NCBI GenBank assembly: GCA_003550945.1
Contig: PULL01000242.1
Location: forward strand, 1 to 10,585
DNA from: Thioalkalivibrio sp.
GTDB taxonomy: Bacteria; Pseudomonadota; Gammaproteobacteria; Ectothiorhodospirales; Ectothiorhodospiraceae
Reading direction: 5' to 3'
Length of the DNA stretch: 10,585 nt
The notes beneath the pieces were generated by a model, which saw only the letters and a program-made list of their open reading frames with translations, did not search any database and was not told where the DNA came from. How positions within the stretch are numbered: the first letter of the stretch is position 1; every line of letters starts with the position of its first letter. Below are positions 1-7,070 of the stretch, one piece after another. The position numbers and the translations under genes are program-made.

Positions 1-62
1 AAGCTGCGACGCTGGTGGGCACGACCGCTATGGGTGACGCACTCGTCGCGGCACTGGATTAA
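1..62 (+). CDS. leuB: 3-isopropylmalate dehydrogenase, C-terminal end (partial)
   Basis: Only the last 19 residues and the TAA stop (60-62) are inside the window, read in frame 3 from position 3. They read AATLVGTTAMGDALVAALD. The GTxxMGDAxxAAL ending is typical of LeuB, the NAD-dependent enzyme that oxidises and decarboxylates 3-isopropylmalate in leucine synthesis. Its place 29 bp upstream of asd on the same strand fits the leuCDB-asd order known in many gammaproteobacteria. The call rests on this short tail plus context, so a related beta-decarboxylating dehydrogenase cannot be fully excluded. Confidence 0.7.
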   Translation, partial: AATLVGTTAMGDALVAALD

Positions 63-79
63 CAAGAATTTGAGAAAAT

Positions 80-85
80 GGTGAT
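80..85 (+). promoter_or_regulatory. Probable ribosome binding site of asd
   Basis: GGTGAT lies 6 bases before the ATG at 92 and matches the 3' part of the extended Shine-Dalgarno consensus TAAGGAGGTGAT. It supports ATG 92 as the asd start. The 29-bp leuB-asd gap is AT-rich compared with its surroundings and shows no terminator, so asd is probably co-transcribed with leuB. Confidence 0.4.
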
Positions 86-91
86 ATCCAT

Positions 92-1117
92 ATGACTGAA
101 AAGACATTTGATGTTGCGGTCGTGGGTGCGACGGGAGCCGTGGGTGAGACCATGCTGTCGATCCTCGCAGAGCGGAAGTTTCCGGTACGCAACGTTTACG
201 CCGTAGCCAGCGAGCGTTCGGCGGGAAAGAAGGTGGCGTTTGGCAACCGGGAACTGGTGGTCGAGGATCTGGCCGAGTTCGACTTCGGCAAGGTTCAGGT
301 GGGGTTGTTCTCACCGGGCGCCTCGGTGTCGGCCGTGTACGCGCCGAAGGCTGCCGCGGCCGGCTGCGTCGTGGTGGACAACACCTCCCAGTTCCGTTAC
401 GACGACGACATCCCGCTGGTCGTGCCGGAGGTGAACCCCGAGGCGATCGCGCAGTACAGGAACCGGGGGATCATTGCGAATCCGAACTGTTCCACCATTC
501 AGATGCTGGTGGCGCTGAAGCCCATCTACGACGCGGTCGGCATCGAGCGCATCAACGTGGCCACCTACCAGGCTGTTTCCGGCACCGGCAAGGAGGCCAT
601 CGAGGAACTCGCCCAGCAGACCGCCGCGTTGCTGAACGGCAAGCCCGTGGAATGCAAGGTGTACCCGAAGCAGATCGCCTTCAACGTGCTTCCGCACATC
701 GATGCCTTCATGGAGAACGGGTATACCAAGTAAGAGATGAAGATGGTCTGGGAGACCCGCAAGATCTTCGGCGACGACTCGATCATGGTGAATCCGACGA
801 CGGTCCGGGTGCCGGTGTTCTACGGTCACTCCGAGGCGGTGCACATCGAGACGAAGGAAAAAATCAGCGCGGAACGGGTGCGCAAACTGCTGAATGGCGC
901 ACCGGGCGTGACCGTGCTGGACGTGCGCGAGCCGGGCGGCTACCCCACCGCGGTCACCGAGAGCAGCGGGCGTGACGGCGTGTTCGTTGGCCGGATCCGC
1001 GACGACATCTCGCACCCGCGGGGCCTGAACCTGTGGGTGGTTTCCGACAACGTGCGCAAAGGGGCGGCGCTGAACACCATCCAGATCGCCGAGAAGCTGG
1101 TCCAGGAATACCTCTGA
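92..1117 (+). pseudogene. asd: Aspartate-semialdehyde dehydrogenase, interrupted by an in-frame stop
   Basis: Asd makes L-aspartate 4-semialdehyde from aspartyl phosphate with NADPH, the branch point to lysine, diaminopimelate, threonine and methionine. The frame spans 341 codons, the usual size for the shorter bacterial Asd type. The nucleotide-binding motif GATGAVGE is at residues 12-19. The catalytic cysteine is C133 in NPNCST, and the active-site Arg and His are R239 and H246 in TTVRVPVFYGH. The tail RKGAALNTIQIAE is typical of the family. Codon 214 is TAA (731-733), while the frame stays open and conserved on both sides (GYTK, stop, EMKMVWETRKIFGDD), so this is a nonsense substitution and not a frameshift. 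Read literally there are two pieces: 213 residues (92-733) and, if translation restarts at ATG 737, 126 residues (737-1117). The second piece keeps the Arg and His but lacks the cysteine. The cause could be a sequencing error, a real null allele, or readthrough or a split enzyme. Identity is certain; functional status is not. Confidence 0.93.
731..733 (+). other. asd: Premature TAA codon inside asd
   Basis: The codon sits in the same frame as both halves of asd. Related Asd proteins read GYTKEEMKM here, so TAA replaces the first glutamate of an E-x-x-K motif (position 214, lysine at 217). One base change, GAA to TAA, explains it. In-frame ATG codons at 737 and 743 could allow reinitiation, but no well-spaced Shine-Dalgarno sequence is visible before 737. 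Confidence 0.9.
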
Positions 1118-1121
1118 GGCG

Positions 1122-1150
1122 GTGACGCCCGTACCCCATGCTGTTAACCT
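1122..1150 (+). promoter_or_regulatory. Candidate sigma70 promoter for fimV
   Basis: A -35-like GTGACG (1122-1127, 4 of 6 matches to TTGACA) is separated by 17 bp from a -10-like TAACCT (1145-1150) with the extended -10 dinucleotide TG at 1142-1143. A start near 1157 would leave about 95 nt of leader before the fimV GTG. The element lies just after the asd stop, where the gene order changes from amino-acid synthesis to fimV. This is a pattern match by eye only; GC-rich sequence gives weak promoters that are easily mistaken. Confidence 0.35.
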
Positions 1151-1157
1151 AGGTTAA
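1144..1157. repeat. Perfect 14-bp palindrome upstream of fimV
   Basis: TTAACCTAGGTTAA is a perfect inverted repeat with no spacer and is AT-rich in a GC-rich region. It overlaps the candidate -10 element of fimV, as an operator would. It lacks a loop and a T-tract, so it is not an intrinsic terminator. No regulator is identifiable from the sequence. Confidence 0.5.
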
Positions 1158-1238
1158 TTGATTGCCTGTCGGGCGTGGGGTTGTCGTGGCGAACAGGTCC
1201 CCGCGGCCTTCGGCTACCGTGAGTCCCGGTTGGATCCC

Positions 1239-1247
1239 GGGGGAGAG
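1239..1247 (+). promoter_or_regulatory. Ribosome binding site that sets the fimV start
   Basis: GGGGGAGAG with core GGAG (1242-1245) lies 6 bases before GTG 1252. It decides in favour of the GTG start: the longer reading from TTG 1162 would put 30 extra residues in front of an otherwise ideal signal peptide. Confidence 0.6.
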
Positions 1248-1251
1248 ACCA

Positions 1252-3606
1252 GTGCGAAGAATCCTCCTGCTGCTGTTCCTGCTTGCAGTGTCGGCGTCCG
1301 CGACAGCGAACGTGACCCTTGGCGAACTCGAGGTCAGGTCGTTCCTGAACCAGCCCCTTCAGGCCCAGTTCCGGGCCCAGGGCGGCGTGCTCGCGGGCGA
1401 TGACGTGGAGTTCCGGGTCGCGTCGGAGGATGCCTATCGCAGGGCAGGCTTGCAGCGGGCCGCGATACCCGCCGACCTCAACATCGAGATCCAGGGAACC
1501 GGTACCAGTCGGACCGTCCGTCTCAGCACCATGCGCCCCGTGCGTGAGCCTTATCTGGGTCTGCTGCTCGAGGTCCGCTGGCCGGCCGGTCGGATGCTTC
1601 GCGAATTCACCATCCTGCTCGATCCGCCGGTGGCCTTCGCTCCGGAGCGCAGCGCTGCTCCCGTGATCAGTCCTGCGCCCGAGCCGGTCGCGCGCGTCGC
1701 GCCGGCGCCGGTTCCAGCGCCGGCGCCGGTGGCGCGCACCGAGCGCCCCGCGCCTGGGCTTAGCAGTTACACCGTTCGCCGGGGGGACACCCTTTCCGCG
1801 ATCGTGAATCGCCAGGCCTATAGCGGGGTCACGATGCAGCAGGCGATGCTTGCGATCCTCGATGCGAACCCGCAGGCGTTCACTGGCGGCAATATCAACC
1901 AGTTGCGGGCCGGTGCGGAACTGCGGCTGCCGGACGAGACCGAGGTGGCGGCATACGGCCGGCAGGAGTCGCTGCTGGAGGTGCGGCGCCAGACTGCGGA
2001 GTGGCGCGAGCGAACTGCACCGGCACCGCCTCCGGCCGTAGTGGCGCCGGCGCCGGCACCGGAACCGATTCCGGCTGAGGCGCCGCCGGCGCTTGCAACG
2101 GAGCCACCGTCGGAGCCGTTGCCCGAGGCCGCCGCGGAACCCCCGGCCGAACCCGATACCGGGGTCGCCGCCGACGCGGCCGAGGATGATACCGCTGCTG
2201 TCGCGGGGGCGGAAAGCGCCGCCAGCGATACCGAGGTGGCGGTGATGGATCGGCTGGAAATTCTCGGAGAAGACGCGTTCGAGCCTACGATGATCGCCAG
2301 CGCGGGAACGCAGGTGATTGAGGAGGCGTTGCTCTCGCAGCAGGTGGCGATGCGTGAACTGCGGGAGGAGCTGAGTTCGCTGCGCACCGAAGTCTCGGAG
2401 CGCGATCAGCTGATCCAGGTGATGAATACCGAACTTGCCGAACTCGAGCAGCGCATGCAGGCCCTGCGCGAACAGCGGCAACAGGGCGTGTTGGGCGGTG
2501 GCACCGATGCTGCGGCGCTGTACGAGCGGGTGCTGGCGGATCCGCTCCTGCTGCTGCTCGCTGCGACCTCGGTGCTGCTATTCCTCCTGTTGCTGGTTTC
2601 CATGCTGCGCACGCGCAGGATTGCCGCGGAAGGCGTGCCCGCGCCCGCGGCTTACCGGCCACCCCGAGCAGATCCCGCCCGGGTGGCTCGGGTGCCCGAG
2701 CAGGAACGCACGGTTCAGCGGACCGGCGGTTCCCACCCGGATAGCGCGGCCGCGGCGGCGGTGGGGGCAGGGGCTGCGGCCGGCGTTGCTGCCGCAGCCT
2801 CGACGGCGCGCGATGAGCGCGAACCGGTGAGCTTTGCGAGCCCGCCCCAGAACATTGACGTGAGCGAAGATCCGAAAGCCGAGGACGTTCTCGCCGACGT
2901 CGACCTTTACCTGGCCTATGGGATGAATGACCAGGCGATCACCGCGCTGGAAAACGCCATCCGGGATGGACAGAAGGATCCCGAGTATCGCGTCCGGCTG
3001 GTCGAAGCCTATGCCGCCAGCGATGATGCCGACGCGGTATATCGCGAGGCGGAAGCGCTCCGCGATCAACTTGGTCCTGAGCAGCAGGCACTGCGCGAGC
3101 GTGTCGACGCGGCGGTGGCGAGCGTCCCGGCCCCGGACGCCAGAGATGGCGAAGCGAAGGGTAGCGACGATCCGACCGCTGGGCTGGAATCCGACGACGG
3201 GAATGCGCTGGAGTTCGATCTCGGTGGCGAAGCCGGGATCCGCGACGTCAGTGGCGACGGTGAACCCGATCAAGACCCGCTGCGTTTCGACCTGGACGAC
3301 ACGGAGGCGGATTCACCCGCCGGGCGCCGGGCCGGCGGTGACGATCCGGAAACGGACGAGCTTCCCGAGTTGACCCTTCCGGATCTGGAGCCGCTGGAGC
3401 CGGAGGGTACCCCGGGCACCGGAACGGGTGCCGACAGCGATACCTCGGAGAACGGCATGAAGCTCAGTTTGGCGGAAGCCTTCGTGGAGATGGGGGATCG
3501 GGAGGGCGCGGCTGCGTTGCTGGAGGAAATCCTGCCCACTGCGACCGAAGAGCAGAAAGCGAAGGTAGAGGCGATTCGGCGCCAGCTCGAGGGCGGTGAC
3601 GGCTGA
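1252..3606 (+). CDS. fimV: FimV-type LysM/TPR polar hub protein
   Basis: FimV is an inner-membrane protein with a periplasmic LysM domain. In Pseudomonas and relatives it organises the cell pole and supports type IV pilus assembly, twitching motility and cAMP signalling. From GTG 1252 the protein has 784 residues. In order: signal peptide 1-19 (RRILLLLFLLAVSASATA, likely cleaved before NVTLGELEV); FimV N-terminal domain about 20-130 with the characteristic FLNQPLQAQF; Pro/Ala linker 131-170; LysM about 172-227 (YTVRRGDTLSAI); a long Pro/Ala/Glu linker; coiled coil about 355-412; one membrane segment about 430-452 (PLLLLLAATSVLLFLLLLVS); a cytoplasmic Ala-rich and acidic part with a TPR-like helical region 545-620 (LYLAYGMNDQAITALENAI); and the conserved C-terminal FimV domain 736-780 (LSLAEAFVEMGDREGAAALL). 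Its place just before truA, with one gene between, matches the usual fimV-truA neighbourhood. It overlaps the next gene by 11 bp. No pilus genes are in the window. Confidence 0.93.
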   Translation: MRRILLLLFLLAVSASATANVTLGELEVRSFLNQPLQAQFRAQGGVLAGDDVEFRVASEDAYRRAGLQRAAIPADLNIEIQGTGTSRTVRLSTMRPVREPYLGLLLEVRWPAGRMLREFTILLDPPVAFAPERSAAPVISPAPEPVARVAPAPVPAPAPVARTERPAPGLSSYTVRRGDTLSAIVNRQAYSGVTMQQAMLAILDANPQAFTGGNINQLRAGAELRLPDETEVAAYGRQESLLEVRRQTAEWRERTAPAPPPAVVAPAPAPEPIPAEAPPALATEPPSEPLPEAAAEPPAEPDTGVAADAAEDDTAAVAGAESAASDTEVAVMDRLEILGEDAFEPTMIASAGTQVIEEALLSQQVAMRELREELSSLRTEVSERDQLIQVMNTELAELEQRMQALREQRQQGVLGGGTDAAALYERVLADPLLLLLAATSVLLFLLLLVSMLRTRRIAAEGVPAPAAYRPPRADPARVARVPEQERTVQRTGGSHPDSAAAAAVGAGAAAGVAAAASTARDEREPVSFASPPQNIDVSEDPKAEDVLADVDLYLAYGMNDQAITALENAIRDGQKDPEYRVRLVEAYAASDDADAVYREAEALRDQLGPEQQALRERVDAAVASVPAPDARDGEAKGSDDPTAGLESDDGNALEFDLGGEAGIRDVSGDGEPDQDPLRFDLDDTEADSPAGRRAGGDDPETDELPELTLPDLEPLEPEGTPGTGTGADSDTSENGMKLSLAEAFVEMGDREGAAALLEEILPTATEEQKAKVEAIRRQLEGGDG
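1699..1730 (+). repeat. Short GC-rich direct repeat in the fimV linker
   Basis: The 14-mer GCGCCGGCGCCGGT occurs at 1699-1712 and again at 1717-1730, with a near copy around 2043. The copies encode Ala-Pro runs (PAPVPAPAPV) of the periplasmic linker. Such low-complexity tracts can vary in length between strains; no phase-variation function is implied because unit changes here need not be in multiples of three. Confidence 0.5.
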
Positions 3607-4366
3607 GGCCGCCGCTCGCGGCGAATACCCGCGTCCCCGCGGGTCGCTCCCCGCCGATGCCGCTGCCAGCCTCGCGATCGGGGGCGTGGTGGCGATGTCG
3701 GCGACACTGGTAAATCCAGGTCCCGGCGTGCTGGCCCCGGGGTATCTCGTGCTGATCGTGCTGTTGGCCGCCGGACGCTGGCCCATCCGGCGTGGCCTGC
3801 GCCTGGCCTGGCGGCTGAAGTGGTTCCTTCTCTCACTGCTGATCTTTTTCGGGTGGTTGTCCCCCGAGGGTGGGCTTTTGGGCTGGGAGCGCGTGATTCC
3901 GTCGCCGCAGGGGCTGGCTGATGCCGGACTGCGGATCGCCGCGCTGCTGCTGGTGGTGTTCTGGGTTGCGTGGCTGACCAGTGCCCTTGACCGGCAGGCG
4001 CAGATCCAGGGCCTGACGCGTTGGTTGACGCTGCTCCGTCCGCTGGGCGTCAGGGGTGACGCGTTCGCGCGCCGTCTGTTCCTCGCGCTGGAACTGTTCG
4101 AGGCGCAGCAGACCGAATACCGGGCATTCCGGAGCCGGATCAGCGGGTCCCGCTGGAGCCGTTTGAGAGCTGGCCGGGAGTTCCTGATCGAACGGCTGGA
4201 CAACGCCCTTGCGGGCAATGCCGCGCCGCCACAAGAGGCCGCGAAGGTGTTGGACGGCCCGTCCGGTGGTTCGAGTGCAGGGTTGGTCTGGCAGGTCGCT
4301 CTCCTTTGGCTGGCGGTGCTGTCCGCGATCTGGCTGCGCGCGGCGGCGCCGCTGGCAGGTGCCTGA
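3596..4366 (+). CDS. Orphan CbiQ/EcfT-like membrane protein
   Basis: The product has 256 residues from GTG 3596, overlapping the end of fimV by 11 bp and truA by 1 bp, so it is probably translated in coupling with both. Hydrophobic segments lie at about 23-40, 43-60, 75-90, 110-130 and 228-248. Between the fourth and fifth is a long amphipathic, Arg-rich cytoplasmic stretch (131-225) with LTRWLTLLRPLGVRGDAFARRLFLALELFEA. That pattern (LLRPL-gV followed by a helix of the LALE type) resembles the coupling region of EcfT/CbiQ, the T subunit of energy-coupling-factor vitamin and metal transporters. The diagnostic Ala-Arg-Gly motifs are not clear (AFRSR stands where one would be expected), and no ABC ATPase or substrate-binding S subunit is adjacent. 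It may work with distant partners, or be a repurposed relative. A start further down (V31/M34) would remove much of the first membrane segment, so 3596 is preferred. The membrane nature is sure; the family call is moderate. Confidence 0.6.
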   Translation: MTAEAAARGEYPRPRGSLPADAAASLAIGGVVAMSATLVNPGPGVLAPGYLVLIVLLAAGRWPIRRGLRLAWRLKWFLLSLLIFFGWLSPEGGLLGWERVIPSPQGLADAGLRIAALLLVVFWVAWLTSALDRQAQIQGLTRWLTLLRPLGVRGDAFARRLFLALELFEAQQTEYRAFRSRISGSRWSRLRAGREFLIERLDNALAGNAAPPQEAAKVLDGPSGGSSAGLVWQVALLWLAVLSAIWLRAAAPLAGA

Positions 4367-5178
4367 TGTCCGGGGGCGACCGGTCGCTTCAGCGCTGGGC
4401 CTTCGGCGTCGAGTACGACGGCCGGGACTACAACGGCTGGCAGCGGCAAAAGGACGGGGCAAGCGTCCAGGCTGAACTCGAGCAGGCGCTCGGGTTTGTC
4501 GCGGGTCACCCCGTCGAGCTGCACTGTGCGGGCCGCACGGATGCCGGGGTGCACGCGACCGGGCAGGTGATTCACCTGGACACCACCGCCGCCCGCGAGG
4601 AGCGCAACTGGCTCCTCGGTGGTAACGCGCAGCTTCCCGCGAGCATCTCGCTGCAGTGGGCGCGTGCAGTGCCGCTCTCCTTTCACGCCCGTTTCTCCGC
4701 CCGTGGCCGCAGATACCGGTACCTGATCGCGAACCAGCCCATGCGGCCCGCGATTCAGGCGTCGGGTCTGGCGTGGTGGCGCTATTCGCTGGACGCCCAG
4801 CGCATGCACGAGGCCGCGCAGGGTTTCGTGGGCACGCACGATTTCAGCAGCCTGCGTGCAGCGGCCTGTCAGGCCAAGTCCGCGATCAAGACGGTGCACG
4901 CGATCAGCGTCACGCGTGAGGGGAGGTACTTGATCCTCGACGTGCACGCGAACGCTTTCCTGCATCACATGGTCCGGAACATCGCCGGAGTGCTGCTGCC
5001 CATTGGGCAGGGCAAACGCGACGCGGACTGGGTTCGCGAGGTGTTGGAGGCGCGGGACCGCCGGGCCTCGGGAATCACCGCGCCGGCGGGTGGGCTGTAC
5101 CTCGTTGGGGTGGACTACGATCCGGCCTTCGGACTGCCCGATTCCGCTCCTTGCACCATCGCCCGAATCGGCCTGTAG
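4366..5178 (+). CDS. truA: tRNA pseudouridine(38-40) synthase
   Basis: TruA converts uridines 38, 39 and 40 in the tRNA anticodon arm to pseudouridine. The product is 270 residues, the family's normal size. It opens with FGVEYDGRDYNGWQRQ. The catalytic aspartate is D59 in CAGRTDAGVHATGQV, and further family signatures are FHARFSARGRRYRYLI, FVGTHDFSSLRAA and FLHHMVRNIAGVLLPIGQGK. ATG 4366 is chosen because it overlaps the previous stop (TGATG), has AGGTG 4 bases upstream and gives the usual N-terminus; an in-frame upstream extension would run into the preceding membrane gene. The adjacency to fimV and trpF is conserved in many gammaproteobacteria. Confidence 0.96.
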   Translation: MSGGDRSLQRWAFGVEYDGRDYNGWQRQKDGASVQAELEQALGFVAGHPVELHCAGRTDAGVHATGQVIHLDTTAAREERNWLLGGNAQLPASISLQWARAVPLSFHARFSARGRRYRYLIANQPMRPAIQASGLAWWRYSLDAQRMHEAAQGFVGTHDFSSLRAAACQAKSAIKTVHAISVTREGRYLILDVHANAFLHHMVRNIAGVLLPIGQGKRDADWVREVLEARDRRASGITAPAGGLYLVGVDYDPAFGLPDSAPCTIARIGL

Positions 5179-5210
5179 AAAGGGTTTTCGCCGCCATAGC
5201 AACCCTGTTC

Positions 5211-5219
5211 TGGTACTCT
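5211..5219 (+). promoter_or_regulatory. Candidate extended -10 promoter before trpF
   Basis: TGGTACTCT fits the extended -10 form TGnTAnnnT and ends 11 bases before the trpF ATG. No convincing -35 hexamer lies 16-18 bp upstream (CCGCCA is present). If used, the transcript would start near 5226 and leave a leader of only about 5 nt, consistent with the lack of a Shine-Dalgarno sequence before ATG 5231. The 52-bp truA-trpF gap is the only break between those two genes. Confidence 0.3.
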
Positions 5220-5230
5220 TCGCGGTTATC

Positions 5231-5857
5231 ATGCGCTATCGAGTCAAGATCTGCGGTCTGACCGACCCCGGGCAGGCGCTGGCTGCTGCGGAAGCCGGTG
5301 CCGACGCTATCGGGTTGGTGTTCTACGACCGCAGCCGACGCGCGGTGAGTGTGGAGCAGGCGGCGGCGATCGCCGCTGCTCTGCCTCCCTTCGTGGCCAC
5401 CGTGGGACTGTTCGTGGATCCTGCCCCCGAAGAGGTCGAGCGGGTACTGCGGGGATGTCCACTGGACTTTCTGCAGTTCCACGGCGGCGAGGATGGGGCC
5501 TTCTGCGAGCGCTTTGGGGTGCATTACCTGAAGGCGATCGCCATGGGCGACGGCGCGGATCCGCGTCCGCAGATGGATGCCCACCTGGCGGCCCGGGGTT
5601 TTCTGCTCGACAGCCACGCTGGCGGCAAGATGGGAGGCTCTGGTGAGCGCTTCGACTGGAGCCGGATTCCCGGAACGCTGGAGCGGCCCTGGCTGCTGGC
5701 GGGCGGACTGGACGCGGATAACGTGGCCGGGGCGTTGGCGGTGACCCGGCCGTTCGGTGTCGATGTCAGTTCCGGTGTCGAATCCGCCCCCGGGAAGAAG
5801 GATCCGCGGCTGGTGCGGGATTTCATGAACATGGTGAGGCAGGTGGAACGTGAGTGA
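5231..5857 (+). CDS. trpF: Phosphoribosylanthranilate isomerase
   Basis: TrpF carries out the Amadori rearrangement of N-(5-phosphoribosyl)anthranilate to CdRP, the third step from chorismate to tryptophan, as a cytoplasmic (beta-alpha)8 barrel. The product has 208 residues, the family's usual size. The general base Cys is C8 in RVKICGLT and the general acid Asp is D127 in FLLDSHAGGKMGGSG; both match the known catalytic pair. The phosphate-binding end reads LLAGGLDADNV and GVDVSSGVESAPGKKD, also typical. ATG 5231 gives the standard N-terminus. The end overlaps trpB by 8 bp. It is a single-function TrpF, not fused to TrpC as in E. coli. Confidence 0.97.
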   Translation: MRYRVKICGLTDPGQALAAAEAGADAIGLVFYDRSRRAVSVEQAAAIAAALPPFVATVGLFVDPAPEEVERVLRGCPLDFLQFHGGEDGAFCERFGVHYLKAIAMGDGADPRPQMDAHLAARGFLLDSHAGGKMGGSGERFDWSRIPGTLERPWLLAGGLDADNVAGALAVTRPFGVDVSSGVESAPGKKDPRLVRDFMNMVRQVERE

Positions 5858-7070
5858 ATTGAAGCAGGCGGTCGACTGGGCTGCGTTTCCGGACGCGCGC
5901 GGGCATTTCGGGCCGTATGGCGGCCGTTTCGTCGCCGAAACCCTGATGGGCGCGCTGGACGAGCTTCAAGCGGTGTACGAGAAATACATGCAGGATCCGG
6001 AGTTCCTGGCCGAACTGGATACGGATTTCAAGCAGTTCGTCGGGCGCCCCAGCCCGCTTTACCACGCCGAGCGCCTGTCGAGGGAGTTGGGCGGGGCGCA
6101 GGTGTACCTGAAGCGGGAGGACCTGAACCACACCGGTGCGCACAAGGTGAACAACACCATCGGCCAGGCATTGCTGGCCAAGCGCCTCGGCAAGACCCGG
6201 ATCATCGCCGAGACGGGGGCTGGCCAGCACGGCGTGGCCACGGCCACGGTGGCCGCCCGGCTCGGGCTCGAGTGCGTGGTGTACATGGGGGCCGAGGACA
6301 TCCAGCGCCAGTCTCCCAACGTGTACCGGATGCGCCTGCTCGGCGCCGACGTGGTCGCGGTGAAATCGGGCTCGCGCACCCTGAAGGACGCGCTGAACGA
6401 GGCGATGCGCGACTGGGTGACCAACGTCGACGACACGTTCTACATCATCGGCACGGTCGCCGGCCCGCACCCGTACCCGGCGATGGTGCGCGACTTCCAG
6501 TCGATCATCGGCCGGGAGGCACGCGCGCAGCATCTGGAAATGACCGGGCGTCTGCCGGACGCCCTCGTTGCCTGCGTGGGCGGCGGTTCCAACGCGATCG
6601 GTCTGTTCCACCCGTTCCTGTCTGACGAATCGGTCGCGATGATCGGAGTCGAGGCCGGCGGGGAGGGCATCGCTTCGGGGCGGCACTCGGCGCCACTGTG
6701 TGCCGGGCGCCCCGGGGTGCTCCACGGCAACCGGACCTACCTGATGGAGGACGACGATGGGCAGATCATCGCCACGCACTCCATTTCGGCCGGTCTGGAC
6801 TACCCGGGAGTGGGTCCGGAGCATTCCTGGCTGAAGGATATCGGACGGGCGACCTACGTGTCGGTCACCGACGAGGAGGCATTGCGCGCCTTCCATCGGA
6901 TGACCCGCACCGAGGGCATCATCCCGGCGCTGGAGACCAGCCACGCGATCGCCCATGTGCTCGACCTCGCGCCCCAGATGCGGCCGGACCAGAGCCTGAT
7001 CATCAACCTGTCCGGGCGTGGCGACAAGGACCTCAACACCGTCGCCCGCCTCGAGGGGATCGAACTGTGA
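5850..7070 (+). CDS. trpB: Tryptophan synthase beta chain
   Basis: TrpB joins indole with serine to form tryptophan using pyridoxal phosphate, in an alpha2-beta2 complex with TrpA. The product has 406 residues from GTG 5850, 8 bp inside trpF. The PLP lysine is K99 in HTGAHKVNN, the catalytic glutamate is E121 in AETGAGQHGVA, the phosphate loop is VGGGSNAIG, and the C-terminal SGRGDKD holds the serine that contacts the pyridine ring. The offset to E. coli numbering is a constant 12, owing to a slightly longer N-terminus. The N-terminus FPDARGHFGPYGGRFV is typical of the TrpB1 class that pairs with TrpA. The gene is complete and intact. Confidence 0.98.
   Translation: MSELKQAVDWAAFPDARGHFGPYGGRFVAETLMGALDELQAVYEKYMQDPEFLAELDTDFKQFVGRPSPLYHAERLSRELGGAQVYLKREDLNHTGAHKVNNTIGQALLAKRLGKTRIIAETGAGQHGVATATVAARLGLECVVYMGAEDIQRQSPNVYRMRLLGADVVAVKSGSRTLKDALNEAMRDWVTNVDDTFYIIGTVAGPHPYPAMVRDFQSIIGREARAQHLEMTGRLPDALVACVGGGSNAIGLFHPFLSDESVAMIGVEAGGEGIASGRHSAPLCAGRPGVLHGNRTYLMEDDDGQIIATHSISAGLDYPGVGPEHSWLKDIGRATYVSVTDEEALRAFHRMTRTEGIIPALETSHAIAHVLDLAPQMRPDQSLIINLSGRGDKDLNTVARLEGIEL

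Noticed and set aside
90..95. CATATG at the asd start, with GATATC just before, as a sign of cloning
   Set aside because: Short restriction-site-like hexamers occur by chance, and the flanking leuB-asd context is natural and continuous.
855..862. A-rich run inside asd as a programmed frameshift site
   Set aside because: The reading frame is continuous and conserved on both sides, so no shift is needed here.
1119..1130. Small hairpin GGCG-GTGA-CGCC after asd as a terminator
   Set aside because: Stem of only 4 bp and no T-tract follows; too weak for an intrinsic terminator.
1162..1251. Longer fimV starting at TTG 1162
   Set aside because: It adds 30 unlike residues before a textbook signal peptide; GTG 1252 has a well-placed GGAG.
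1144..2481. 445-codon open frame on the minus strand opposite fimV
   Set aside because: Its sequence is dominated by Arg runs created by complementing the Ala/Pro-rich fimV linker; not a credible protein.
3313..5232. 639-codon open frame on the minus strand across fimV end, the membrane gene and truA
   Set aside because: Shadow of well-supported + strand genes; composition is Arg/Pro/Ser-rich and no motif is seen.
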